The position numbers and the translations under genes are program-made. A DNA stretch of 64,000 nt from Plantactinospora endophytica (GTDB lineage Bacteria; Actinomycetota; Actinomycetes; Mycobacteriales; Micromonosporaceae), in the NCBI RefSeq assembly GCF_016862915.1, contig NZ_BONW01000011.1, forward strand, positions 24,747 through 88,746, written 5' to 3'. Positions 1 to 9,418 of this stretch are shown one piece after another. The notes below the pieces were generated by a model. That model was given only the letters and a program-made list of their open reading frames with translations, made no database searches and had not been told where the DNA came from. The first letter of the stretch is position 1. Each line of letters opens with the position of its first letter.

Positions 1-627
1 CATCATGATGGCGAAGTAGCCGATGCCGAGGGTGACGAAGAGCCCGACCAGGGCGCCGCCGGAGGCGACCGAGGCGGAGTTGGTCGGGTCGTAGTTCGGG
101 TCGTAGAACGAGAGCAACTGCCGGGACAGCGGGCTGGCCAGCATCGCGCCGCCGCCGAAACCCATGATGGCCAGGCCGGTCGCCAGGCCGGGGCGGTCCG
201 GGAACCACTTGATCAGCGTGGAGACCGGCGAGATGTACCCGATGCCGAGGCCGATGCCGCCGAGGAAGCCGTAGCCGAGGTAGACCAGCCACAGTTGCCC
301 GGTCGCGATGCCGAGCGCGCCGACCAGGAAGCCGGCCGCCCAGAACGACGCCGAGACGAACATCGCCTTGCGCGGTCCGTTCGACTCCACCCAGGTACCG
401 CCGAGCGCCGCCGACAGGCCGAGCATCACGATGGCGATGCTGAAGATGACCCCGATGGCGGTCTGGCTGGCGTCGAAGTGCGCGATCAGCGAGTTCTTGT
501 AGACGCTTGTCGCGTACGCCTGGCCGATGCACAGGTGCACGGAGAGCGCCGCAGGCGGGATCAGCCAGCGGCTGTACCCCGGTGGCGCGACGGTGTGCTG
601 GTGGTCGAGTGCGGACAGCAGCGGCAC
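1..627 (-). CDS. OFA-type MFS transporter, N-terminal part (runs off the window edge)
   Basis: The first 209 residues of a major facilitator superfamily membrane transporter; the rest lies outside the window. The N-terminus reads VPLLSALDHQHTVAPPGYSR and then WLIPPAALSVHLCIGQAYA, which is typical of the oxalate/formate antiporter (OFA) branch of MFS in actinobacteria. The stretch SPLSRQLLSFYDPNYDPTNS follows about six membrane segments. The GTG at 625-627 is chosen because a GAGG ribosome-binding site sits about 7 nt upstream and no upstream start gives a better fit. The family moves small monocarboxylates or dicarboxylates (oxalate, formate, lactate); the substrate here cannot be read from sequence. 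The gene is alone downstream of the sirtuin gene on the same strand, with a 203 bp gap containing a palindrome. Confidence 0.85.
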   Translation of the reverse strand, partial: MPLLSALDHQHTVAPPGYSRWLIPPAALSVHLCIGQAYATSVYKNSLIAHFDASQTAIGVIFSIAIVMLGLSAALGGTWVESNGPRKAMFVSASFWAAGFLVGALGIATGQLWLVYLGYGFLGGIGLGIGYISPVSTLIKWFPDRPGLATGLAIMGFGGGAMLASPLSRQLLSFYDPNYDPTNSASVASGGALVGLFVTLGIGYFAIMM

Positions 628-798
628 GACGTACCTCGCTTGCGGGCAGGGCGGGCGTGGCGCGGTGGTACGTACGGGTGGGTCGTCCCGCGTCGACGGA
701 GCCGCGGTGGCTTTCTCTTCCGCCCGGAACCTAGTCCTCGGGTCGAGCCCCCTTGATCATCGATGCCGCGTCGATCGCCGGACGGTCGATCGGCTGAG

Positions 799-814
799 AC
801 GAACGGTCGTTCGT
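799..814. promoter_or_regulatory. 16-bp palindrome, candidate operator of the MFS gene
   Basis: ACGAACGGTCGTTCGT is a perfect inverted repeat: 7-bp arms around GT. It lies between the sirtuin stop and the transporter start. A GTATAC step with a TATACG-like hexamer overlaps its downstream side on the minus strand. Size and symmetry suit a TetR- or GntR-type operator; no regulator gene is adjacent, so the partner is unknown. Confidence 0.4.
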
Positions 815-830
815 ATACCGTACGCGGTCG

Positions 831-1604
831 TCAGTTCCTCTGCGTGGCGGACGCGGTGAGGGCGGCGGCGATCCGGGGCAGCGCGGTACCGATCGGTTCC
901 CGGACCACCTCGGCGGCCAGCCCGTCGTAGGGCGTCGGATCCCGGTTCACCACCACCAGGCGGGCACCGGCCCGCACCGCGACCTCGCAGAGCGAGGCGG
1001 CCGGTTCGACCAGCAGCGAACTGCCGACCGCGAGCAGGAGCTGACTCGCCGCCGCGATCCGCCGGGCCTGGTCGAGAACGTCCTCGTCGAGGTACTGCCC
1101 GAACAGCACCACGCCGAGCTGGAGGATGCCGCCACAGTCCCGGCAGGTCGGATCGGACTCGCCGGCCGCCACCCGGTCCAGGGTCGCCTGCGCGTCCGAC
1201 CGCGCCCGACAGCCGGTGCAGACCACCGAACGCATGCTGCCGTGCAACTCCAACACCTTGCGGGGCGCGATCCCGGCCAACTGGTGCAGGCCGTCGACGT
1301 TCTGGGTCAGGATCCGCACCGCCAGCCCGGCCCGGTCCAGCTCGGCGAGCGCGCGGTGCGCGGCGTTCGGCTCGGCCCGCCAGGCGGCATGCCCGAGATA
1401 GGTGTGCCAGAACCGGGCCCGTACCTGCGGGTCGGCCATGAACCGGTCACGGGTGAACGCGTCCGCGAGCTTCGGATCCCGGGTCCAGACACCGTCGGGT
1501 CCACGGTAGTCGGGAATGCCGGAGTCGGTGGAGATGCCGGCCCCGGTGAGCACCGCCACCCGGCGTACGTCCCGGCACCAGTCGGGGATCTCCACAGCGT
1601 CCAT
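831..1604 (-). CDS. Sir2-family NAD-dependent protein deacylase (sirtuin)
   Basis: A 257-residue cytoplasmic sirtuin that removes acyl groups from protein lysines using NAD. Visible motifs are the NAD-binding GAGISTDSGIPDYRG from residue 21, TQNVDGLHQLAG near 100-111, the catalytic His121 in ELHGS, and a zinc ribbon with Cys129, Cys132, Cys154 and Cys157. The length is normal for short bacterial class III/U sirtuins. The ATG at 1602-1604 gives a standard N-terminus; longer in-frame starts add an unrelated sequence. The ribosome-binding site is weak. The gene stands alone, divergent from the DevS-like kinase gene, with a large hairpin between the two. Confidence 0.93.
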   Translation of the reverse strand: MDAVEIPDWCRDVRRVAVLTGAGISTDSGIPDYRGPDGVWTRDPKLADAFTRDRFMADPQVRARFWHTYLGHAAWRAEPNAAHRALAELDRAGLAVRILTQNVDGLHQLAGIAPRKVLELHGSMRSVVCTGCRARSDAQATLDRVAAGESDPTCRDCGGILQLGVVLFGQYLDEDVLDQARRIAAASQLLLAVGSSLLVEPAASLCEVAVRAGARLVVVNRDPTPYDGLAAEVVREPIGTALPRIAAALTASATQRN

Positions 1605-1725
1605 GACCGGCGATGCTAGGCGGGAGTGCCCGACGAGGGCGACGTGATTACCGGCCCGCTCGACGCGCTCCGCCGACGAACGCATGGCCGTGCGGTGGTC
1701 GCGCGTTGGTCGCGCTTCTTCATGG

Positions 1726-1769
1726 TCCAGGAGGGTTTGGCTCGTCAGGGCAGGCCGAACTCTCCTGGA
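1726..1769. other. Long hairpin (16-bp arms, 12-nt loop) in a divergent promoter region
   Basis: TCCAGGAGGGTTTGGC at 1726-1741 pairs with GCCGAACTCTCCTGGA at 1754-1769. The two mismatches become G-U pairs in RNA, so all 16 positions can pair. It lies between two genes transcribed away from each other, so it is not the terminator of either. It ends 56 nt before the kinase GTG start and may sit in that gene's leader. Confidence 0.6.
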
Positions 1770-1816
1770 TCACGGACGAGCCGACAGTCTGCCGGGGCGG
1801 CCGGTCACGGCGATAG

Positions 1817-3553
<1,737 letters not shown>

Positions 3554-3615
3554 CTGTCCGGCGCCCACCCGCCCCGCGACTACCTGTCCGGCGCTCCGCG
3601 TTCGGCGACTACCCG

Positions 3616-4254
3616 TCAGTGGCGTTCGCCGAGCAGGCGGGTGGCCAGCACCGCCGCCTGGGTGCGCCGTTCCAGTCCGAGCTTGGCCAGCAGGCTGGAG
3701 ACGTAGTTCTTCACGGTCTTCTCGGCCAGGAACATCTTGCCGGCGATCTCCCGGTTGGTGAGCCCCTCCGCGACGTACTCCAGGATCCGCCGCTCCTGCT
3801 CGGTCAGCGACTGGAACTCGCGGGGCTGCTCGACGCCGGTGCGGATCCGGTCCAGCACCCGGGCGGTGACCGCCGGGTCCAGCAGCGACTGGCCGGCGGC
3901 CACCCGGCGGACCGCGTCGACCAGGTCGGTGCCGCGGATCTGCTTGAGGACGTACCCGGCGGCGCCGGCCATGATCGCCGCGAACAGCGCCTCGTCGTCC
4001 TCGTACGAGGTCAGGATCAGGCCCTTGATCGTGGAGTCGACGGCCCGCACGTCCCGGCAGACGTCGATGCCGTTGCCGTCCGGCAGCCGCGCGTCCAGGA
4101 TCGCCACGTCCGGGCGGAGCGCCGGGATCCGGCGTGCCGCCTCCTGCGCGGAGCCGGACTCGCCGACCACCTCGATGTCACCGTCGCTCTGTAGCAGACC
4201 CGCCAGGCCGCGCCGGACCACCTCGTGGTCGTCGAGCAGGAAGACTCTGATCAC
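3616..4254 (-). CDS. devR: DevR/DosR-like response regulator (NarL/LuxR type)
   Basis: A 212-residue two-domain regulator. The receiver begins MIRVFLLDDHEVVRRGL, with the phospho-acceptor at Asp54 in AILDARLPDGNGI. The output domain is a LuxR/NarL helix-turn-helix containing LTEQERRILEYVAEGLTNRE and MFLAEKTVKNYVSSLLAKLG, the latter almost identical to mycobacterial DevR. It presumably receives phosphate from the convergent DevS-like kinase and activates the neighbouring Acg and DoxX genes. Its own promoter region carries a candidate DevR-type box 37 nt upstream of the start, which suggests autoregulation. Confidence 0.9.
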   Translation of the reverse strand: MIRVFLLDDHEVVRRGLAGLLQSDGDIEVVGESGSAQEAARRIPALRPDVAILDARLPDGNGIDVCRDVRAVDSTIKGLILTSYEDDEALFAAIMAGAAGYVLKQIRGTDLVDAVRRVAAGQSLLDPAVTARVLDRIRTGVEQPREFQSLTEQERRILEYVAEGLTNREIAGKMFLAEKTVKNYVSSLLAKLGLERRTQAAVLATRLLGERH

Positions 4255-4290
4255 CGTTCCTTCCTATCCGCTCCACGGCCCCGGCGGACA

Positions 4291-4304
4291 GGGCCGAAGG
4301 TCCC
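4291..4304. promoter_or_regulatory. Candidate DevR-type box 1 (devR side)
   Basis: GGGCCGAAGGTCCC, followed by GAA, resembles the GGGAC-N4-GTCCC core of known DevR/DosR sites. It lies 37-50 nt upstream of the response regulator start. The same word recurs upstream of the DoxX gene, and its reverse complement recurs upstream of the Acg gene. Binding by the local regulator is inferred. Confidence 0.5.
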
Positions 4305-4440
4305 GAACGGCCGACCCGGCCGAAGCGGCACCGCCACCCGTCGCACAGATCGAGGTCATCCACGGCCCACCGGCCGTCGACTGCCTCGACCTGTTCCCGA
4401 ACGGCCCGCCCCGGAGCGGGGGATTGCGGCCCGGGACGAC

Positions 4441-4454
4441 GGGACCTGCGGCCC
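4441..4454. promoter_or_regulatory. Candidate DevR-type box 2 (Acg side)
   Basis: GGGACCTGCGGCCC matches the reverse complement of box 1 at 13 of 14 positions. It lies 64-77 nt upstream of the Acg-family start, a normal place for an activator site. With box 1 it gives the shared devR/acg promoter region one site near each gene. Confidence 0.5.
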
Positions 4455-4517
4455 TGCCGGGGCGGCCGGGCCTCGACACATCGTGGTGGACGCAGCCAGC
4501 GGACGAGGAGGAGTGCG

Positions 4518-5585
4518 ATGACCACCAACCCGAGCGCCGGACCGAGGGCCGGATCGAGCGCCGGACCGAGCCCCGGATCGAGGGCCGCCGACGGTGCGCC
4601 CGTGCCGGTCGTCGAGGTCCGCGCCGCGTTCGAGGACGCCGCCGGGTACGCGTTGCTGGCGCCCTCGGTCTTCAACACCCAGCCCTGGCGCTGGCGGATC
4701 GGCCCCGGGCCGGCGCTGACCCTGCGGGCCGACCCGTCGCGGCAGGTCGACAGCGTCGACGCGGATCGGCGGCTGCTGTTGGTGAGCTGCGGGGCGGCCC
4801 TGCACCACGCCCGGCTGGCGCTCGCCGTCTCCGGCTACCGCACCGAGGTCGTCCGCTTCCCGGACGGCGCCGCCGAGCCGGACCTGCTGGCCCGGATCAC
4901 GGTGACCGGGCGGCAGGAACCCGATCCGGAGCAGCGGCGACAGCACGGGGCGGGCCTGCGGCGCCGCACCGACCGACGGGCCTTCGGCGACCGGCCCGTG
5001 GCCGTGCAGACCCTGCACCGGCTCCGCGAGGTGGTCGAGGCCGAGGGTGCCTTCCTGCACCTGGTCCGGGACGACCAGATGCCGATGCTGGCCGTCGCGA
5101 CCGCGCACGCGGCCACGAGTGAACTCGACGACCCCGCGTACCGGTCGGACCTGCACCGATGGACCAATCGTCCGCCGGGAAGCCGGGACGGCGTACCTGC
5201 CGCCTCGGCGGTCCGGCCCGGGGTGCGTAGGGTGCCGATCCGCGAGCACGCGCTCGGCGGCACGCCCGGCCTGGAGGTCGGCGACGCGATGGACCGGGGT
5301 GCCGCGTACGCGATCCTGTTCGGTCGTGGCGACGCGCCCGACGAACTGCTCGCCGGTGGTGAGGCCCTCTCCGCGCTGCTGCTGAGCGCCGTCGCGGACG
5401 GTCTCGCCACCGCCCCGCTGAGCGACCCGATCGAGCTGGAGTGGCCGCGCTGGCTGATGCGCAACCTGCTCGCCGACGTCGGTGAGCCGTACGTGGTGGT
5501 CCGGCTGGGCTTCGCCGCCGACCCGACCCCGCTTCCGCCGGTCCTGCGGCGGCACCCGGACGACGTGATCGAGTACGCCGACTGA
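4518..5585 (+). CDS. Acg-family FMN-binding nitroreductase-like protein
   Basis: A 355-residue protein of the Acg family (nitroreductase fold, FMN-binding; mycobacterial Acg belongs to the DosR regulon). Typical features are APSVFNTQPWRW near the N-terminus, the repeated RRRTDRRAFGD segment, and the C-terminal LATAPLSDPIELEWPRWLMR and PYVVVRLGFA. Reductase activity is uncertain because family members have modified flavin pockets. The start ATG has a GAGGAGG ribosome-binding site. The first 25 residues (SAGPRAGSSAGPSPGSRA) come from a 24-bp DNA duplication near the start codon and are probably disordered. A candidate DevR box lies upstream, supporting hypoxia or redox control. Confidence 0.87.
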   Translation: MTTNPSAGPRAGSSAGPSPGSRAADGAPVPVVEVRAAFEDAAGYALLAPSVFNTQPWRWRIGPGPALTLRADPSRQVDSVDADRRLLLVSCGAALHHARLALAVSGYRTEVVRFPDGAAEPDLLARITVTGRQEPDPEQRRQHGAGLRRRTDRRAFGDRPVAVQTLHRLREVVEAEGAFLHLVRDDQMPMLAVATAHAATSELDDPAYRSDLHRWTNRPPGSRDGVPAASAVRPGVRRVPIREHALGGTPGLEVGDAMDRGAAYAILFGRGDAPDELLAGGEALSALLLSAVADGLATAPLSDPIELEWPRWLMRNLLADVGEPYVVVRLGFAADPTPLPPVLRRHPDDVIEYAD

Positions 5586-5693
5586 GGCCGGCGTACCACC
5601 GAACTGCTCCGGGACGGCACGGCCAACGATCTCGATCATCGGAAGGTCGACGCAGCGGTCGTTGCCACCGTCGGGACAGCGAGGAGGAAGGCG

Positions 5694-6304
5694 ATGGGCG
5701 GTCCGGCGCGCTATCTGCGGCCAGACCTGGAACGGGCGATCGCCGCCGCGTCCCGGGCGACCGGTCCGGAGGAGGGGCGGCCGTGGCTGCGGCTGCGCGA
5801 CGGCGCCATCGACGTGCTGGTCACGCCGCCCGGGGCGGGACCGGCCGCCGCCCAGGGCGCTCGGGTCGCTCGGCTCGGCGGCGGAGCCGGGCTGTTCAAC
5901 GTACGACTGGCACTGGCGGCGTCCGGCCGGCCGGCGCTGGTACGACTGCGCCCGTACCACGACGAGCCGGACCTGTTGGCGCGCCCGAGCCGGTGGTGGC
6001 CGTACTCGGCAGTTCGTCGGACACCCCGGGCGATCAGGTGCGCGCCGGGCAGGCGTTGCAGCGCGTACTGCTGACCGCCGCCGCTGCCGGGTTGACGGCG
6101 TGCCTCCAGACACAGGTGATCGCGGTACCGGCGGCCCGCGAGCAGGTCCGCCTGGCGCTCGGGCGGTTCGGCTGGCCGCAGGTGGTGCTGCGGATCGGCT
6201 ACCGGCACCCCGGCCCGGGCCCGCTGCTCGGGCCCCCGGCACCGCGCCGGGTGTCCCGGGCCGGACCCGCACCCTGGGCGCCCGCTCCGGATGTCCCGGG
6301 ATGA
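5694..6304 (+). pseudogene. Decayed second Acg-family gene (internal deletion plus frameshift)
   Basis: The 5' part is intact, with a good GAGGAGGAAGG ribosome-binding site, and encodes MGGPARYLRPDLERAIAAAS to DEPDLLAR in one frame. Just after about position 5982 the family match continues in another frame with EPVVAVLGSSSD, then AGQALQRVLLTAAAAGLTA and WPQVVLRIGYRHPGP, the normal C-terminal Acg segments. Roughly 100-150 residues usually found between these blocks are missing, so a single deletion probably removed the middle and broke the frame. The working paralogue lies directly upstream. It is unlikely to yield a functional protein. Confidence 0.75.
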
Positions 6305-6372
6305 CCCGCAGCGTGTGTCCTGGAATGACGCGCAGCGTGTGTCGCAGGACGACCCGCGCCGTGTGTCCTGTG
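6301..6372 (+). repeat. Three tandem 24-bp repeats downstream of the Acg pseudogene
   Basis: Units at 6301-6324, 6325-6348 and 6349-6372 follow the pattern ATGACcCGCAGCGTGTGTCC plus four variable bases, with a few differences per copy. They begin at the stop codon of the pseudogene's second frame. No function is evident; they look like slippage or unequal-recombination products. Confidence 0.7.
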
Positions 6373-6375
6373 AGG

Positions 6376-6389
6376 ACAGGTCGAAGGTC
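6376..6389. promoter_or_regulatory. Candidate DevR-type box 3 (DoxX side)
   Basis: AGGTCGAAGGTCCC matches box 1 at 12 of 14 positions, and the match continues into the flanking GA. It lies 107-120 nt upstream of the DoxX start. The shared word is the main evidence that the DoxX gene belongs to the same regulon as devR and acg. Confidence 0.45.
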
Positions 6390-6495
6390 CCGACGGAGAG
6401 CGGTCCGCCGGCCCTGCCCCGACCGGTGGTCGGCGGCGTCGAATGGAGGTAGCCGCGAGGGAACAGCGCGGAGGACACGAGAGGACGTGACGACA

Positions 6496-7059
6496 ATGAT
6501 GGCGCTGCGCCACCCGCCCGTCGCCGGCGAGACCGCCCCGACGGCTGCTCCGGTCGGTGCCGAGACCGCCGCCCGACGTGCCACCCGGTACGTCTTCGCG
6601 GGCATCCGGCTGGCCCTGGGCTGGACCTTCCTGTGGGCGTTCCTCGACAAGACCCTCGGGCTCGGTCACGCTACGGAGAGCAAGGCGGCCTGGATCAACG
6701 GTGGGAGCCCGACGAAGGGCTTCCTGGCGTTCGGGGCGGAGGGGCCGTTCCAGGGCTTCTACCACGGGATCGCCGGTACGGCCTGGGCCGACGTGCTGTT
6801 CATGGTCGGTCTCGCCGCCATCGCCGTCGCGCTGCTGGCCGGGATCGGTCTCCGCGTCGCGGCGGTGGCCGGCGGCCTGCTGTACGTGCTGATGTGGACC
6901 GTCGTGCTGCCTCCGGAGAACAACCCGGTCCTGGACGAGCACCTCGTCAACGCCGCGCTGCTGGCAGGCTTGGCACTGGTCGGCGCGGGCGACACCTGGG
7001 GACTCGGCCGGATCTGGGCGCGACTGCCGATCGTGCGCCGTCAACCCTGGCTGAGGTGA
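6496..7059 (+). CDS. DoxX-family integral membrane protein
   Basis: A 187-residue membrane protein of the DoxX family with about four transmembrane segments: around YVFAGIRLALGWTFLWAFLD, WADVLFMVGLAAIAVALLA, VAAVAGGLLYVLMWTVVLP and LVNAALLAGLALVGAGD. The conserved pocket sequence NPVLDEHLVNA is present. DoxX proteins are linked to quinone or thiol redox chemistry at the membrane; the exact role is unknown. ATG at 6496 is chosen because GAGAGG ends 11 nt upstream; a GTG at 6487 lies too close to it. A DevR-like box upstream and the acg/devR neighbours suggest induction under low oxygen or redox stress. A strong hairpin follows the gene. Confidence 0.82.
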   Translation: MMALRHPPVAGETAPTAAPVGAETAARRATRYVFAGIRLALGWTFLWAFLDKTLGLGHATESKAAWINGGSPTKGFLAFGAEGPFQGFYHGIAGTAWADVLFMVGLAAIAVALLAGIGLRVAAVAGGLLYVLMWTVVLPPENNPVLDEHLVNAALLAGLALVGAGDTWGLGRIWARLPIVRRQPWLR

Positions 7060-7105
7060 GGGCCGAGCGACTGGCCTCGGCGAACCGAAGCCGATAGGTG
7101 AATTA

Positions 7106-7139
7106 CGGCGGGTGCCACCGGCAGGTGTGGCACCCGCCG
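7106..7139 (+). terminator. Intrinsic-type terminator after the DoxX gene
   Basis: CGGCGGGTGCCAC at 7106-7118 pairs perfectly over 13 bp with GTGGCACCCGCCG at 7127-7139, with an 8-nt loop. No U-tract follows, which is usual in actinobacteria. Confidence 0.75.
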
Positions 7140-7253
7140 CGTCGTCGGGGTGTGAGCCCGCTCGCTGCTGGAAACTGGTCGGGGCAGGATCGACCGGGTG
7201 AGCGCTACGGTCTGGTCTGGCGGGAAGCGTGCAGGTCCAGCCCGGCACGGTCC

Positions 7254-7401
7254 GACGTCGAAGCGACGGACTGACGTCGAGGAGACGGACGTTGTCGACG
7301 CGACGGACTGATGTCGAGGGGACGGACGACGTCGAGGGGACGGACGACGTCGAAGCGACGGGCCGACGTCGAGGAGACCGATCGATGTCGAAGAGACTGA
7401 C
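7254..7401 (+). repeat. Eight degenerate 18-bp tandem repeats upstream of the SDR gene
   Basis: Units of the form GACGTCGAGGGGACGGAC start at 7254, 7273, 7291, 7310, 7328, 7346, 7365 and 7384, with a single extra base between some. Copies differ by one to five bases. The array fills most of the 364 bp gap between the DoxX terminator and the SDR ribosome-binding site. Its purine-rich GAGG core resembles the real ribosome-binding site just downstream. I see no gene in this gap. Confidence 0.75.
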
Positions 7402-7423
7402 CGATGCGAGGAGAAGGAATCGG

Positions 7424-8224
7424 ATGACCGTGCAGATCGACCTGACCGGCCGTACCGCGCTGGTGACTGGCTCGACCCAGGGCATCGGGGCCGCGATCGC
7501 CGCCGGGCTGGCCCGGGCCGGCGCCCGGGTGGCGGTGAACGGGCGTACCTCCGACAGTGTCGCGCGGGCGGCGGCGGAGTTGCGGGCCGAGGTGCCGGGC
7601 GCCGAGGTGGTCGAGGTGGCGGCCGACGTCGCCACCGAACAGGGTACGGCCGACGCCCTCGCCCTGCTGCCCACCGTCGACATCCTGGTCAACAACCTGG
7701 GAATCTTCGAGGCCCGGCCGGCACTGGAGATCGACGATCGGGAGTGGCGCCGCTACTTCGAGGTCAACGTGCTGGCCGCCGTACGGCTGACCCGCAGCTA
7801 CCTGCCGGGCATGATCGGGCGGGGCTGGGGCCGGGTGCAGTACATCGCCAGCGACTCCGCAGTCGTCATCCCGGCCGAGATGATCCACTACGGGGTCTCC
7901 AAGACGGCGCTGCTCGGCGTCTCCCGAGGGTTCGCCAAGGCCGCCGCCGGTACCGGCGTGACGGTCAACTCGGTGATCGCCGGCCCGACCCACACCGGGG
8001 GTGTGGAGGACTTCGTCTACCAGCTCGTCGACCGGAGCCTGCCGTGGGACGAGGCGCAGCGCGAGTTCATGCGGCTGCACCGGCCGCAGTCGCTGATCCA
8101 GCGGCTGATCGAGCCCGTCGAGATCGCCAACATGGTCACCTATCTGGCCTCGCCGCTCGCCTCGGCCACCACCGGCGCGGCGGTACGCGTCGACGGCGGG
8201 TACGTCGACGCCATCGTTCCCTAG
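7424..8224 (+). CDS. SDR-family NAD(P)-dependent oxidoreductase
   Basis: A 266-residue classical short-chain dehydrogenase/reductase. Motifs: cofactor-binding TGSTQGIG at residues 15-22, NNLG at 90-93, a catalytic Ser in IASDSAVV (143 or 145), and Tyr156 with Lys160 in HYGVSK. The C-terminal VRVDGGYVDAIVP is typical of FabG-like reductases. The substrate is unknown. The ATG at 7424 is chosen for the AGGAGAAGGA ribosome-binding site; an upstream in-frame extension is only repeat DNA. No obvious operon partner. Confidence 0.88.
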   Translation: MTVQIDLTGRTALVTGSTQGIGAAIAAGLARAGARVAVNGRTSDSVARAAAELRAEVPGAEVVEVAADVATEQGTADALALLPTVDILVNNLGIFEARPALEIDDREWRRYFEVNVLAAVRLTRSYLPGMIGRGWGRVQYIASDSAVVIPAEMIHYGVSKTALLGVSRGFAKAAAGTGVTVNSVIAGPTHTGGVEDFVYQLVDRSLPWDEAQREFMRLHRPQSLIQRLIEPVEIANMVTYLASPLASATTGAAVRVDGGYVDAIVP

Positions 8225-8357
8225 CCCGGCATCCGGAGCCGCATCGCCTGCCGGTGACCGTGACCGGCCGGCGAGGCTGACCCACCCTCACACCGGCCGT
8301 GGTCCGTGCCTCCTGCATCGGGCTCCCGTCATCCAATCACCGACAAAATTTTCTGTC

Positions 8358-8386
8358 TTGACAATAGAAGCCGTCGGCTACAGGAT
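8358..8386 (+). promoter_or_regulatory. Sigma-70-type promoter for the DHFR-like gene
   Basis: A consensus -35 TTGACA (8358-8363), an exact 17-bp spacer and a -10 CAGGAT (8381-8386) sit in a conspicuously AT-rich patch. Transcription would start near 8393, giving a leader of about 120 nt before the ATG at 8515. TGTCTTGACA (8354-8363) and GACAAAATTTTCTGTC (8342-8357) are inverted repeats overlapping or abutting the -35, so a repressor site is plausible. Confidence 0.6.
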
Positions 8387-8514
8387 TGTCGGCGGACGCG
8401 AGAGCGCGGTGCGGGTCCCCGCCACCGGGCGATCGGTCCCACGTTCGTTCTGCCGAGAGCCGAGAGATGCCGATCCGCCGCACGGCCGGGGGATCCGATG
8501 AGAGGAGACCGAAG

Positions 8515-9126
8515 ATGAGGAAGCTGGTCGTGAGCGCGTTCGTCACCCTCGACGGCGTCGTGCAGGCGCCGGGTGGGCCGGGCGAGGACGACGACAACGG
8601 TTTCGCGTACGGGGGCTGGATGGTCAACTACTGGGACGACCAGGTCGGCGAGGCCATGACCGACCTGATGGGCAAGCCGTTCGACCTCGTTCTCGGTCGC
8701 CGGACCTACGACATCTTGGCGGCGTACTGGCCGCACGCCTCGGAGGAGGACGGCGCCGGGCCGCTCAACCGCGCCACCAAGTACGTCGCCTCGCGGGGTC
8801 GCCCCACTCTGAGCTGGGACAAGTCCGTGCTGCTCGAGGGCGACGTCGCCGAGTCGGTCGCCGCGCTCAAGAAGGAGGACGGACCCGAGTTACAGGTGCA
8901 CGGCAGCGCCGACCTGATCCAGACGCTGCTGCGGCACAACCTCGTCGACGAGTTCCGCTTGTTGATCTTCCCGGTCGTCCTCGGCGCGGGCAAGCGGCTC
9001 TTCGCGGACGGCACCGTACCCGCCGGCCTGAAGCTGGTGCACAGCACGGTCACGCCCAGCGGCGCCATGATCGGCCGGTACGAGCCGGCCGGCGAACTCG
9101 CCATCGGCACGTTCGGGCAGGACTGA
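8515..9126 (+). CDS. Dihydrofolate reductase-like (RibD C-terminal domain) protein
   Basis: A 203-residue cytoplasmic protein of the YyaP/RibD C-terminal family, a DHFR-like NAD(P)H-binding fold. Signatures: MRKLVVSAFVTLDGVVQAPG at the N-terminus, LVLGRRTYDILAAYWP, and VHGSADLIQTLLRHNLVDE followed by FPVVLGAGKRLF. These proteins are common in actinobacteria; their substrates are mostly unknown and true folate reduction is not implied. The ATG at 8515 has a GAGAGGAGA ribosome-binding site. A near-consensus promoter lies about 130 nt upstream. Confidence 0.88.
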   Translation: MRKLVVSAFVTLDGVVQAPGGPGEDDDNGFAYGGWMVNYWDDQVGEAMTDLMGKPFDLVLGRRTYDILAAYWPHASEEDGAGPLNRATKYVASRGRPTLSWDKSVLLEGDVAESVAALKKEDGPELQVHGSADLIQTLLRHNLVDEFRLLIFPVVLGAGKRLFADGTVPAGLKLVHSTVTPSGAMIGRYEPAGELAIGTFGQD

Positions 9127-9322
9127 TCCGCGCGGCACCAGCAGCGCCGATTCCGGCAGCGGCGGGTCCCAACGGCCACGCTATGAGCACTCGCGTGACC
9201 GCCGGCCCTGGCGCCGCCGGCCCCGGCACCCGGCAAGTCCTGGCAGCCAGCAGTCCTGGTACCGGCAGCTTTGGCGGCGGTGCGCCCGGTCCGGCGGCGC
9301 GTGCACCGTGGGCGGTTCGGGG

Positions 9323-9380
9323 GCGAGGTCTCGGTGCCGATGGTCGTGGACGAGGATGACCATCGGCGCCGAGACCTCGC
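9323..9380. other. Very long hairpin (23-bp arms, 12-nt loop) before the ABM gene
   Basis: Arms 9323-9345 and 9358-9380 are complementary over 23 positions; the one exception is a T:G pair that forms G-U in RNA. The loop is GTGGACGAGGAT. It lies 197 nt after the DHFR-like stop and 38 nt before the ABM start, with no U-tract. It could be a transcript-processing or attenuation structure, a large operator, or a terminator. The rest of the 292 bp gap (9127-9418) is GC-rich and shows no gene. Confidence 0.75.
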
Positions 9381-9418
9381 CGACCGAGTCTTCGGGCCGT
9401 TGCGAAGGGAACGTTGTC

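Noticed and set aside
7229..7423. Upstream extension of the SDR gene through the 18-bp repeats
   Set aside because: Only repeat-derived residues are added; a strong ribosome-binding site precedes ATG 7424.
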